DNA of 64,000 bases from Paenibacillus tepidiphilus (GTDB taxonomy: Bacteria > Bacillota > Bacilli > Paenibacillales > Paenibacillaceae): the NCBI RefSeq assembly GCF_008635795.1, contig NZ_VWRQ01000013.1:1-64000 (forward strand). Direction: 5' to 3'. Shown one piece after another: positions 7,865 to 15,982 of this stretch. Below the pieces are notes generated by a model. The model had not been told where the DNA came from, made no database searches, and saw nothing but the letters and a program-made list of their open reading frames with translations. Position 1 is the stretch's first letter. Each line of letters opens with the position of its first letter. The position numbers and the translations under genes were made by a program.

Positions 7865-9457
7865 TTAATCCATTCTTTCCCGAACGTCCGCTCCGGTCAG
7901 CAGCACACTGTAGCGGGCGAACTGTTTAATCGAATATTCACCTTGTACAGCAGGGAGTACGTCGTTATTGTGAAAGACATAGGCAGTACCTGCCGGGACA
8001 TTCAGCAGCCGGCCGAAGCGGTAGCGCCCGAAGGAGGACACCCGCTGGAAAGCCTCCCCGGGATTGGCATAAACCACAGATTCCAGGAAGTCGGCAGGCT
8101 TGATTTGTTCATAGAACAGGACGTAAATGTAGGGCATATTGATCATATCGGTAACATAAATGTCCCCACTGCTATGCTCAGTCGCATAGGAAATGGCTTC
8201 GCCGGCGGATTCATAGAAGGCCGCACCAATCTGCTGCGGAAATTCACGGAAATACTCCCCTGCGAACATGCCGAACATAACGGCAAAAGCCGCTGCAGAC
8301 AGGACCCCGATGAGCCGCAGCCGCTGGCCGGCCCAAATGCAGCCGGCGGTGATCAGCATGATCAGCGGGAAGAAAATAATATTCATGCGGTTAATATTCA
8401 CCTGGGTAATCAAAGCCATCAGCACTGCCGCAAGCAGCCATAGCAGCACCAGCGCCTGTCCATATGTCTCCCCTTCACGTTTCCGGGCAGCCGCAAGCAT
8501 GACAACAAGGCCGATAAGCGCAAAGGGCAAACCGAGCGGGTAGGCGTAGCCGAAGCCCGGAAGCGTATTCCAGAGCAAACCGTCGCTGCCGGTGTACATC
8601 ATCTCCGCAAATACACGAATATTAGCCCGGGCCGTCTGCAGCAAGTCCCCGCTGAAGACCGAGGACACCTCTTCCACACGCGGCATCGTCAGCTTGGGGA
8701 CCGACAGCAACGGAGTGCTTATTCCCGCCCAGCCGAATCGGTTAATTACTATAAATAATAATATGGGCAGGGCCAGCAGCACAAATAATATGCCGTTCCA
8801 CAGAAGCAGCCCCAGCTTCAGCCTGCGGCGGTACAGCAGCAGCGCGGCTGCAAACAAAGCGAAGACAGGCACGAAAAAATAGGCGGTACCGTAAGCATAA
8901 AGCGAAAGGGCTAGCAGTACGGTAAAGCCAAGCGACCACTTCGGTTCTTTGCCTGATCGCAGCAGACAATAAAAGGCGATCAGCACCACTGTCGGAAACA
9001 GATTCGATTCCAGTGCCCAGCGGGACATCATAATATGCCAGGGATTAATGGAAATCATAAACATCGCGGCGGTACCCGCTGCCCGGGAAGGATAAAGCCG
9101 CTGCATAATCAAATAGAAGAAAAGCATGCCGAGCAGTCCCATCAGGACACTGAGAGCCCGCACCGACAGCGGGTTCAGGCCGAACAGCAGAATAAACGGC
9201 ATGGATAAATACGCATAAAGAGCGTTCTGTCCGCTGCCCCAGCTAATCAGATGCACCGGCAGACGAATACCGTTGCGGTCGATGCCGTAATGCAGAATGG
9301 CATAGGCATCATAGCCAATCGACGCCTCATCCTGATTGAGTCCCGGGGGAACGGAGCCGATGTACAGCAGCCGTACAAGCGCCCCCAGGGCAAACAGCAG
9401 TAGCGGCCAGGGGTTGGTCTTGATTGCACCGAGCATTTTATTCACATAGCCAGGCAA
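7865..9457 (-). CDS. ArnT/PMT-like GT-C membrane glycosyltransferase (GT39/GT83 type)
   Basis: 530 aa, with about 10-12 hydrophobic helices and the first-loop acidic pair in GLNQDEASIGYDAY typical of GT-C enzymes. The C-terminal 120 residues form a soluble outer domain. It is the first gene of a five-gene run (GT-C, dual GT-C, GtrB, GtrA, sortase) with gaps of 24 and 29 bp after the first two genes. It probably transfers a polyprenyl-phosphate sugar to an extracellular acceptor. The start is a TTG at 9457 with AGAGGTGA 7 bp upstream; ATG at 9436 is a less well supported alternative. Confidence 0.82.
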   Translation of the reverse strand: MPGYVNKMLGAIKTNPWPLLLFALGALVRLLYIGSVPPGLNQDEASIGYDAYAILHYGIDRNGIRLPVHLISWGSGQNALYAYLSMPFILLFGLNPLSVRALSVLMGLLGMLFFYLIMQRLYPSRAAGTAAMFMISINPWHIMMSRWALESNLFPTVVLIAFYCLLRSGKEPKWSLGFTVLLALSLYAYGTAYFFVPVFALFAAALLLYRRRLKLGLLLWNGILFVLLALPILLFIVINRFGWAGISTPLLSVPKLTMPRVEEVSSVFSGDLLQTARANIRVFAEMMYTGSDGLLWNTLPGFGYAYPLGLPFALIGLVVMLAAARKREGETYGQALVLLWLLAAVLMALITQVNINRMNIIFFPLIMLITAGCIWAGQRLRLIGVLSAAAFAVMFGMFAGEYFREFPQQIGAAFYESAGEAISYATEHSSGDIYVTDMINMPYIYVLFYEQIKPADFLESVVYANPGEAFQRVSSFGRYRFGRLLNVPAGTAYVFHNNDVLPAVQGEYSIKQFARYSVLLTGADVRERMD

Positions 9458-9603
9458 TACGGATCACCTCTTCCAACAATATAATCTAAATACTGGGTGA
9501 AGGAAAGAGCGGCGATTGTCCGTAGATAGCCCCACAATATGTTGTAACTGTCTGGAAGCCGGTTCAACTGCTTTGCGGGACCCGGTTTACTTTTCAAATC
9601 AAC

Positions 9604-9642
9604 CAAAAAAAGCGGCCCCTTCATTCTGTTGAAGGAGCCGCT
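9604..9642 (-). terminator. Intrinsic terminator of the purine permease gene
   Basis: The minus strand has AAGCGGCTCCTTC, a loop, GAAGGGGCCGCTT and then seven Ts. It sits 36 bp after the permease stop codon and just upstream of the glycosyltransferase operon. Confidence 0.9.
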
Positions 9643-9678
9643 TGGCATTTGTCTTGTAATAAGCCGGATGAAATTCGC

Positions 9679-11079
9679 TTAACCCTGGCTGCCGATCAGC
9701 AGATAGCGGAGAACGATCAGCACCGCCAGTACCCACATCATCCAGTGGATATCATATTTCTTCTTGCCGGCCAGGTTGGCCACACAAGCGAGAATAACGT
9801 AAGTCACGATACCGAACGAAATACCGTTAGCGATATTGTAAGTGAAGGCCATGATCGTGAAGGTCAGGAACGATGGAATCGCAACGACCATATCCTGAAA
9901 ATCAATGTCGCGGATCGACTGGGCCATCAGTACACCGACAATAATCAATGCAGCAGCGGTAGCCGAGCCCGGAATCAAGGCGACAACCGGAGCCAGGAAC
10001 AACGAAAGCAAGAAGCAGATGCCTGTCGTTACCGCTGTCAGACCGGTACGTCCGCCTTCGGCGACACCGGCAGCACTTTCTACATACGCAGTAGTGGTCG
10101 AAGTCCCCATCATCGCACCTCCGGCAACAGCTACAGCATCAACGAACATCGCATTGCCGACACGCTTCTGGCCTTCTTCTTTGTTCTTCATAATTCCAGC
10201 ACGTTCTGCGGTACCCACCAGGGTGCCGAAGGTATCAAACAATTCTACGAAAGTAAAGGTAGCAATGGCCGAGACGATACCGGTATGCATAATGCCGTCC
10301 CAGTCAAATTCCCAGAAGTTGAGCTGCGTGAAATCAGGAACCCACGGCGTCGTCGGGTTGTTCAAAGAGCTGAAATCAACAGCGCCCATCAGAATGGCAG
10401 CAAGTGTTGTGCCCAGAATACCAAACAGGATAGCACCGCGTACTTTCAGCACCATCAGAATGGCAATCAGCAGCAGACCGATAAGAACGAGTTGAACGTT
10501 CGTGTTCTCCATGCTGCCCATATGAATAACCGTCTCGAAGGAGAGCACATCTGTCAGTGTGTTAGCCGGGATGTCCTTGCCCGCTTCCACGCCGATGGTC
10601 ATCAGTCCGCTGTTCTTCAGACCAACGATGGTAATGAAGAGGCCGATGCCGACGGTGATAGCGTGCTTCAGGCTGTCCGGAATTGCGACCAGCAGCATCT
10701 GCCGTACTTTAGTGACAGTCAGCAGGATAAAGATTAAACCGGAGATAAAGACCGCTGTCAGGCCCATCTGCCAGGTGAATTTGTGATCAGTTGAAGCGGA
10801 TGCCAGAATAACGGAAGCAAAGTATGCATTAAGACCCATGCCCGGTGCCAAAGCTACCGGAAAATTAATGAATACGCCCATGGCAATCGTGAAAATACCG
10901 GCGGCAAGCGCCGTAGCCAGAAATACGGAATACCAGCCCATATCGATCCGGCCGAAGGCTGTCAGCGTGCTGGGATTGACCGACAGAATGTAAGCCATGG
11001 CCATAAAAGTAGTGATACCGGCCATAATTTCTGTGCGGACGGTGGTTCCGTTTTCTTTGAGCTTGAAGAAGCGGTTCAA
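9679..11079 (-). CDS. pbuG: NCS2-family guanine/hypoxanthine permease
   Basis: 466 aa, about 12 membrane helices, with the AzgA/PbuG-type start FKLKENGTTVRTEIMAGITTF and FPVALAPGMGLNAYF. It imports hypoxanthine and guanine by proton symport in known relatives. It starts at a TTG preceded by AGGGGGAG at 6 bp. Its control region holds PurR boxes, a vegetative promoter, a guanine aptamer and a terminator in that order. This is the double control known for pbuG in Bacillus and supports the symbol over pbuO. A guanine-responsive shut-off is expected. Confidence 0.92.
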   Translation of the reverse strand: MNRFFKLKENGTTVRTEIMAGITTFMAMAYILSVNPSTLTAFGRIDMGWYSVFLATALAAGIFTIAMGVFINFPVALAPGMGLNAYFASVILASASTDHKFTWQMGLTAVFISGLIFILLTVTKVRQMLLVAIPDSLKHAITVGIGLFITIVGLKNSGLMTIGVEAGKDIPANTLTDVLSFETVIHMGSMENTNVQLVLIGLLLIAILMVLKVRGAILFGILGTTLAAILMGAVDFSSLNNPTTPWVPDFTQLNFWEFDWDGIMHTGIVSAIATFTFVELFDTFGTLVGTAERAGIMKNKEEGQKRVGNAMFVDAVAVAGGAMMGTSTTTAYVESAAGVAEGGRTGLTAVTTGICFLLSLFLAPVVALIPGSATAAALIIVGVLMAQSIRDIDFQDMVVAIPSFLTFTIMAFTYNIANGISFGIVTYVILACVANLAGKKKYDIHWMMWVLAVLIVLRYLLIGSQG

Positions 11080-11117
11080 ATTATTCTCCCCCTAAGGTGT
11101 GTGGTATCTGTACGCAA

Positions 11118-11148
11118 GCAAAAGCCGGCATCCACAAGGGCACCGGCT
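11118..11148 (-). terminator. Riboswitch expression-platform terminator
   Basis: Minus-strand AGCCGGTG, a loop, TGCCGGCT and then TTTTGCTT lies between the guanine aptamer and the permease start. It is the likely OFF-state terminator when guanine is bound. Confidence 0.7.
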
Positions 11149-11214
11149 GAAAAAAGCGCCGTCCCCTTCCTCCTCCGCGGGTATCCGCCGATTCAGTCAA
11201 GACGTTGCACTTCT

Positions 11215-11283
11215 TTATCGTAGCCAGGCCATTACGGTGACCTCGTAGATACTTCCAGGCCAATCCCCGGAATTATACGAAAT
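11215..11283 (-). promoter_or_regulatory. Guanine-type purine riboswitch aptamer
   Basis: On the minus strand: P1 TCGTA/TACGA; J1/2 TATAAT; P2 TCCGGG/CCTGGA with the loop GATTGG; J2/3 GTATCTAC; P3 AGGTCA/TGGCCT with the loop CCGTAA; J3/1 GGCTACGA. The base equivalent to position 74 is C, which in this family selects guanine over adenine. Two departures from the usual consensus are visible: J2/3 has A where the flipped U48 normally sits, and L2 is one base shorter than GATATGG. Position upstream of a purine permease supports the call. Confidence 0.85.
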
Positions 11284-11309
11284 GTATATGCTGCTTTGAA
11301 CGCTTTTTC

Positions 11310-11339
11310 ATTTTAGGTGTAGTTGACATGACTTGTCAA
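11310..11339 (-). promoter_or_regulatory. Promoter of the riboswitch-pbuG transcript
   Basis: Minus-strand TTGACA (11334-11339, a perfect -35) and TAAAAT (11310-11315) have an 18-bp spacer. The -35 lies in a dyad, TTGACA-N5-TGTCAA (11323-11339). Confidence 0.75.
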
Positions 11340-11343
11340 TGGT

Positions 11344-11387
11344 AAATACGAACATTATGCGTGAGGTTTGCGATAACGTTCGTAAAT
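11344..11387. promoter_or_regulatory. PurR operator: two inverted PurBoxes
   Basis: AAATACGAACATT (11344-11356) and, inverted, AACGTTCGTAAAT (11375-11387) both contain the CGAAC core of the Bacillus PurBox. They are 18 bp apart and immediately upstream of the pbuG -35. Spacing and orientation match known PurR control regions, where repression is relieved by PRPP. Confidence 0.75.
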
Positions 11388-11537
11388 CGTCCATTTTTAT
11401 TATAGAATCTGGGAATCAGCAAACGAAAACAGGGCTTACGATTCTAAATACCGGGGCTTTGTGGATCTTTATCTGAGCATCCGCTGGTGTGCATGCTCTA
11501 GAAATGCCCTTTTTGGGGAGAAATATTCTTCGGCTAG

Positions 11538-11834
11538 TTGTCATATATAATTGACACTCCGATTTCAGAAAGCGTTGCCGAAAGCGAATATGACAGCGAA
11601 GCTGATTACAAGACAGCCCTTCAAGGGTTAAAAAAGAAATATGCTTGGGCGGGGGCCCAATGGGGCTTCACTATGCTGATTCTGATGGAATTTCTGTTTC
11701 CGGCTTTGACAGGTGAGAAATTACATATTTCTTTATTCTCCGTTGTACTTTGGATTCTAATGGGGGGCGCTTTTGGCGCAGGTACATATTTCCTGAGCAA
11801 AAGAAATATTAAGGCGGTCCGGGAAGAATCATGA
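11538..11834 (+). CDS. Small hypothetical membrane protein
   Basis: 98 aa with an acidic N-terminus, a lysine-rich stretch (LKKKYAWAG) and two hydrophobic helices (about 38-58 and 65-85), ending in a basic tail. I do not recognise the family. There is no ATG in the frame; the TTG at 11538 is the best available start, and the nearest GGGGAG is about 19 bp away, so the start is uncertain. It may be a real small membrane protein or the 3' remnant of a longer gene. It is transcribed away from pbuG. The upstream 150 bp shows no other clear signal. Confidence 0.5.
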   Translation: MSYIIDTPISESVAESEYDSEADYKTALQGLKKKYAWAGAQWGFTMLILMEFLFPALTGEKLHISLFSVVLWILMGGAFGAGTYFLSKRNIKAVREES

Positions 11835-11914
11835 CCGGCCGATGCGCAAACCAGTACAGGGCGGTGCCGATCTATATCGGGTTCACCCTCCTTTAATTAA
11901 TGGTTAGGCACAGA

Positions 11915-11957
11915 TAAAAGCCTTCCGGGACCGCAGCACTCGCGGCCCTGGAAGGCT
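11915..11957 (-). terminator. Intrinsic terminator of guaA
   Basis: A long stem AGCCTTCC(a)GGGCCGC / GCGGTCCCGGAAGGCT read on the minus strand is followed by TTTTAT, 75 bp after the guaA stop. A shorter dyad at about 11855-11887 may serve the small plus-strand gene. Confidence 0.85.
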
Positions 11958-12031
11958 CTTGTGGTTATACAGATCATCTATACTTGTGCAGCGCCTGCAG
12001 CGGGCACGGCAGCAATCCTAAACAGTGAAGC

Positions 12032-13570
12032 CTACTCCCACTCGATAGTCGCTGGCGGCTTGGAAGTCACGTCGTAGACGATACGGTTGACGTTATCGAC
12101 TTCGTTGACGATGCGCACTGAAATCTTCTCCAGCACATCCCAAGGAATGCGCGCCCAGTCGGCGGTCATGCCGTCGATGGAAGTTACGGCACGGATGCCG
12201 ACGGTGTAGGAATACGTGCGTTCGTCGCCCATGACGCCGACGCTCTTCATGTTCGGGAGGGCCGTGAAGTACTGCCAGATCTCCTGATCGAGACCGGCTT
12301 TGGCAATTTCCTCGCGCAGAATATAGTCGGAATCGCGCACGATCTGCAGCTTGTCCTCTGTCACTTCGCCCAGCACGCGGATCGCGAGCCCCGGACCCGG
12401 GAACGGCTGGCGCATGACGATTTCCTTCGGCAGTCCCAGCTCTTCGCCCACCTTGCGGACCTCATCCTTGAACAGGGTATTCAGCGGCTCGATCAGGCTG
12501 AATTTCATGTCCTCCGGCAGTCCGCCCACATTGTGATGCGACTTGATCGTCTGGGCGGTCGCCGTACCGCTCTCCACGATATCCGTGTACAGCGTGCCCT
12601 GCGCCAGGAATGCGAAATCGCCCAGCTTGGCCGATTCTTCATCGAAGCAATAAATAAACTCGTTGCCGATCAGCTTCCGTTTCTGTTCCGGATCGGAGAC
12701 CCCGGCCAGCTTGCCCAAGAAGCGGTCACGCGCATCGATCTTCACAACATGGATGTCGAATTTGCCGACAAAGGTATCCATTACGCTCTCGGCTTCGCCC
12801 TTGCGCAGCAGACCGTGGTCGATGAACATACAGGTCAGCTGGTCGCCGATTGCCCGGTGAATCAGCATCGCTACCACCGAAGAATCCACACCGCCGCTAA
12901 GCGCGCACAGCACCTTCTTGTCCCCGACCTTCTCCTGAATATCGCGCACAGCCTCCTCGATGAACGATTCCATGGTCCAGTTGCCTTCACAGCCGCATAC
13001 TTCATACAGGAAATTTGAAATCATGTCGTTCCCGTTGACGGAGTGGCGCACTTCCGGGTGGAACTGCACGGCATAGAATTTCCGCTCCGCATGGCTCATC
13101 GCGGCAATCGGCGCACTCTCCGTGCCTGCATCCAGCACAAATCCGGCCGGAAGCTCCACCACATGGTCCCCGTGGCTCATCCAGACGGTCTGACCGCTCT
13201 CCAGGCCCTTGGCCAGTGCAGCATGCTCCAGAAAATCGACGTTGGCCTTGCCGTACTCACGCTTGTCCGCACGCTCTACCTTACCGCCCTGCTGATGGGC
13301 CATCAGCTGCATGCCGTAGCAGATGCCGAAGATCGGCAGGCCCAGATCATAAATAGCCGGGTCTACATGCGGCGCATTCTCGGCGTACACACTGCTGGGT
13401 CCTCCGGAGAATACGATCCCCTTCGGCTGAAGCTCCTTGATTCTCTCCACCGGCGTGTTATATGGCAGCAGCTCGCTGTATACACCCAAATCGCGAATTC
13501 TGCGGGCAATCAGCTGGTTATATTGTCCCCCGAAATCGAGAACGACGACAATTTCATTTGGCTTGTTCAT
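12032..13570 (-). CDS. guaA: GMP synthase (glutamine-hydrolysing)
   Basis: 513 aa, the normal full length. The N-terminal glutamine amidotransferase has nucleophile Cys84 (FGICYGMQ) and the HPEV histidine. The ATP pyrophosphatase domain has the PP-loop LSGGVDSSVVA, and the C-terminal dimerisation domain has NMKSVGVMGDERTY. It converts XMP, ATP and glutamine to GMP. The start ATG at 13570 has GGGAGG 6 bp upstream; 19 earlier in-frame codons have no support. It lies beside the guanine-regulated permease, but I see no aptamer in front of guaA itself. It may be co-transcribed with the tgpA-like gene 84 bp upstream. Confidence 0.98.
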   Translation of the reverse strand: MNKPNEIVVVLDFGGQYNQLIARRIRDLGVYSELLPYNTPVERIKELQPKGIVFSGGPSSVYAENAPHVDPAIYDLGLPIFGICYGMQLMAHQQGGKVERADKREYGKANVDFLEHAALAKGLESGQTVWMSHGDHVVELPAGFVLDAGTESAPIAAMSHAERKFYAVQFHPEVRHSVNGNDMISNFLYEVCGCEGNWTMESFIEEAVRDIQEKVGDKKVLCALSGGVDSSVVAMLIHRAIGDQLTCMFIDHGLLRKGEAESVMDTFVGKFDIHVVKIDARDRFLGKLAGVSDPEQKRKLIGNEFIYCFDEESAKLGDFAFLAQGTLYTDIVESGTATAQTIKSHHNVGGLPEDMKFSLIEPLNTLFKDEVRKVGEELGLPKEIVMRQPFPGPGLAIRVLGEVTEDKLQIVRDSDYILREEIAKAGLDQEIWQYFTALPNMKSVGVMGDERTYSYTVGIRAVTSIDGMTADWARIPWDVLEKISVRIVNEVDNVNRIVYDVTSKPPATIEWE

Positions 13571-13654
13571 TACGTGCCTCCCTTGATTATTGGATTCATT
13601 ATACTCATGGATAAATCGCAGCGTCAAGGGAAGCGGAGCGTCCGGCTGGGATGG

Positions 13655-15982
13655 TCAACCCAGCCGGAATGTGATCGCCAGGCAGCGGGCCACAAAGGCG
13701 GCCCCGTCTGCCCTGGCCGGGGGGCCGCACCCGCAGGGCGGCCCGGCTGCACCATACGCCAGTGTCTCCCACTGGCGTACAAACTCCCCGGCCGCGCGGC
13801 GCAGCCGCGGGTCGTCCACGGCCAGCGCGGCGGCGTACTCGCGCGCCGTAACGCCGGGCGGCGGCGGCCCGAACCGCGCCGCCAGCCCGCGCCAGGCCAG
13901 CGCGGCGGCGCGCAGCTGCCGCTCGCGGCTCACGCTGCCGGGGCGCAGCAGCGCCGGCAGCAGGGCCAGGCTGCGCCGCCAGCGCCAGGCGGCGGCCGCC
14001 AGCAGCAGCGCCGCAGCGGCAAGCGGCGCCCCCGGTCCGCCCGCCGGCGGCAGGGCGGGCGGAAGAGCGTCCGCGCGGTGCGCCGCGGACGGCTCCGGCG
14101 CGGCGGCGTGCTCCGCCGCGGGGTCCGCCGCCTGCGCAGCGGCGGCGGAGAAGCCGGGCGTCGGGTCGAAGGGAACCCAGCCGGCGCCGGGGAAATAGAC
14201 CTCCACCCAGGCGTGGGCGTCGGCCCCGGTGATGCTGTAGCTGCCGGCAGCTGCGCCTGCGAGCGGCGTGCCCGGCCCGTAGCCCTGGATGTAGCGGGCC
14301 GGGATGCCGCTGCTGCGCAGCAGAACCGTCATCGCGGTTGCGAAATGCACGCAATAGCCCTGCCGGGTGCCGAACAGGAAATCATCGGCGAAATCGGCAC
14401 CGGCAGGCGGAATGCGCGTATCCAGCGTGTACATGTAATTCTGCTGCAGATAATCCCGCACGGCGGCGGCGGCATCATAACGGCTCGCGGCCCCGGCCGT
14501 CAGCTCTCCGGACAGCTGCGCGACCCGCGCAGGCAGGGATGCCGGAAGCTGAAGGTAGTCCCGGGCCACCTCGTAAGGATCGCCTCCCTGCAGCGTGCGC
14601 AGCACCTCCGGGTCAGACTCCGGCAGCCGGGAGGTTACCGTATATTCCCGGATTCCTTCAGCCCGGCCGACGAGCGGCAGCCAGAAGCCGCCGTGCTCCC
14701 GGCCGTTCAGCACGAAGCCGAGCCGGGACCCGTCTGTAAGCGCGATCTGTCCGACGTCCAGCACAGCTCCGGCCTGAAAGAGCGGCACCCCTCCGGGCGA
14801 AGGTGACACGAACCTGATGTGCTGCTCCAGCGTGGCGCCGGCTTCCGGCAGCGCCCCGGCAGGCAAGGCAGTCAGGCTGAGCCGGGAGAGCGGGTCCCCG
14901 TCCTTAAGCCAGCGGCGTCCGTCATAGTCGGCAAGGCTCTCCCCCTTCAGATATACCGGCCGGCCGGAGGATACCGTAAAGACCGGCTCGGCGGAGGGCG
15001 TTAACGGAGCGCCCAGCTCCTGGTCCCCCGGGCCGTATCCGGTCGTTTTGGCTTGGCGCGTGCCGGGCTGATGGCGGAGCTGTCCGCCCGCGAAATCCTG
15101 CAGCTGTGCGTACACCTGCTGCAGCGTCAGTTGAGACGCGGGCCGGGGACCGTAAAGCTGCCCCCCGGCCCAGGCCGCCAGAGCGAGCAGCACCGCAGCG
15201 GCGAGTGCGCAGCCGCCCCAGCGGATGTAAGGAAGCCTGCGGCGCCCTGCCGCCTCCGCAAGACGCAGCAAAGCGCCCAGGCTGAGCATCCACAGGATCA
15301 GGCCGGCCGCAATCAGCACATCACGGTCCGTCTCCAGCCCGAACACGAGATTCAGCGCAAGCAAATAGAGAATCGTTACGGCATAGAACAGCGCAGCACT
15401 GCCCCGATGCAGGGCCAGCTGCTGTACGGAGCAGACCAGCAGCCCCCAGCCCCCGGCAAGAATCAGCAGCCGGGTGGCTTCGCTGATTTCGGCCACCCTC
15501 CCGCTGAAGAGCAGCGCCGCTTCCTCTCTGAACCCTGCGGCATACCCTTCCAGCCAGCCCGGACCGGCTCCGGCGGCTGCGGCGCAGTACCAGGTAAGGG
15601 CCATGATGGCGAACTGTCCTCCCGCCTGCACCGCCACCGGCAAGCGGAAGCTTCCCCAGAACAGAAGCGCCGCAGCGGCCAGCATCAGAATTTCCAGCAG
15701 CTCTGCCGTCGGGCCGCCTTGTGCCCGGCGGTGGAGCGGCAGCAGCCATTCCATAAAAACGCCCGCAATGGTCAAAGAGAACAGCAGACGATAATAGAAG
15801 GGGGCATTCCCTCTATTATCGGCCTTGCTGTTCTCCATCCATTCCGGGTTCTCCGGCAGACTGTACTCCACTCCGCAAGCGGAGGGCGCAGAGCTGCCGC
15901 CCGGGTGGCGTGAGGCGGCCGCCGGGCTTCCCCCATCCGGGGCGAACCGGATCACGCTATATCTTTTGCCCAGTATGCCCAT
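13655..15982 (-). CDS. TgpA-type membrane transglutaminase-like protein
   Basis: 775 aa. Several N-terminal membrane helices lead to an extracellular region with a transglutaminase core: nucleophile Cys in RQGYCVHFATAM, His in DAHAWVEVYFP and Asp in VPFDPTPGF. After that come a proline/alanine-rich linker, another membrane helix and a basic C-terminal tail. Members often pair with a DUF58 protein and a MoxR ATPase. Here the DUF58 gene is directly upstream (26-bp overlap) but no MoxR gene is present. The start ATG at 15982 has GGGGAGG 9 bp upstream. The last 200 codons are extremely GC-rich compared with neighbours. Confidence 0.85.
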   Translation of the reverse strand: MGILGKRYSVIRFAPDGGSPAAASRHPGGSSAPSACGVEYSLPENPEWMENSKADNRGNAPFYYRLLFSLTIAGVFMEWLLPLHRRAQGGPTAELLEILMLAAAALLFWGSFRLPVAVQAGGQFAIMALTWYCAAAAGAGPGWLEGYAAGFREEAALLFSGRVAEISEATRLLILAGGWGLLVCSVQQLALHRGSAALFYAVTILYLLALNLVFGLETDRDVLIAAGLILWMLSLGALLRLAEAAGRRRLPYIRWGGCALAAAVLLALAAWAGGQLYGPRPASQLTLQQVYAQLQDFAGGQLRHQPGTRQAKTTGYGPGDQELGAPLTPSAEPVFTVSSGRPVYLKGESLADYDGRRWLKDGDPLSRLSLTALPAGALPEAGATLEQHIRFVSPSPGGVPLFQAGAVLDVGQIALTDGSRLGFVLNGREHGGFWLPLVGRAEGIREYTVTSRLPESDPEVLRTLQGGDPYEVARDYLQLPASLPARVAQLSGELTAGAASRYDAAAAVRDYLQQNYMYTLDTRIPPAGADFADDFLFGTRQGYCVHFATAMTVLLRSSGIPARYIQGYGPGTPLAGAAAGSYSITGADAHAWVEVYFPGAGWVPFDPTPGFSAAAAQAADPAAEHAAAPEPSAAHRADALPPALPPAGGPGAPLAAAALLLAAAAWRWRRSLALLPALLRPGSVSRERQLRAAALAWRGLAARFGPPPPGVTAREYAAALAVDDPRLRRAAGEFVRQWETLAYGAAGPPCGCGPPARADGAAFVARCLAITFRLG

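Noticed and set aside
13043..14806. 587-aa plus-strand open frame over guaA and tgpA-like genes
   Set aside because: Crosses two conserved minus-strand genes and is Arg/Gly/Ala-rich due to GC content.
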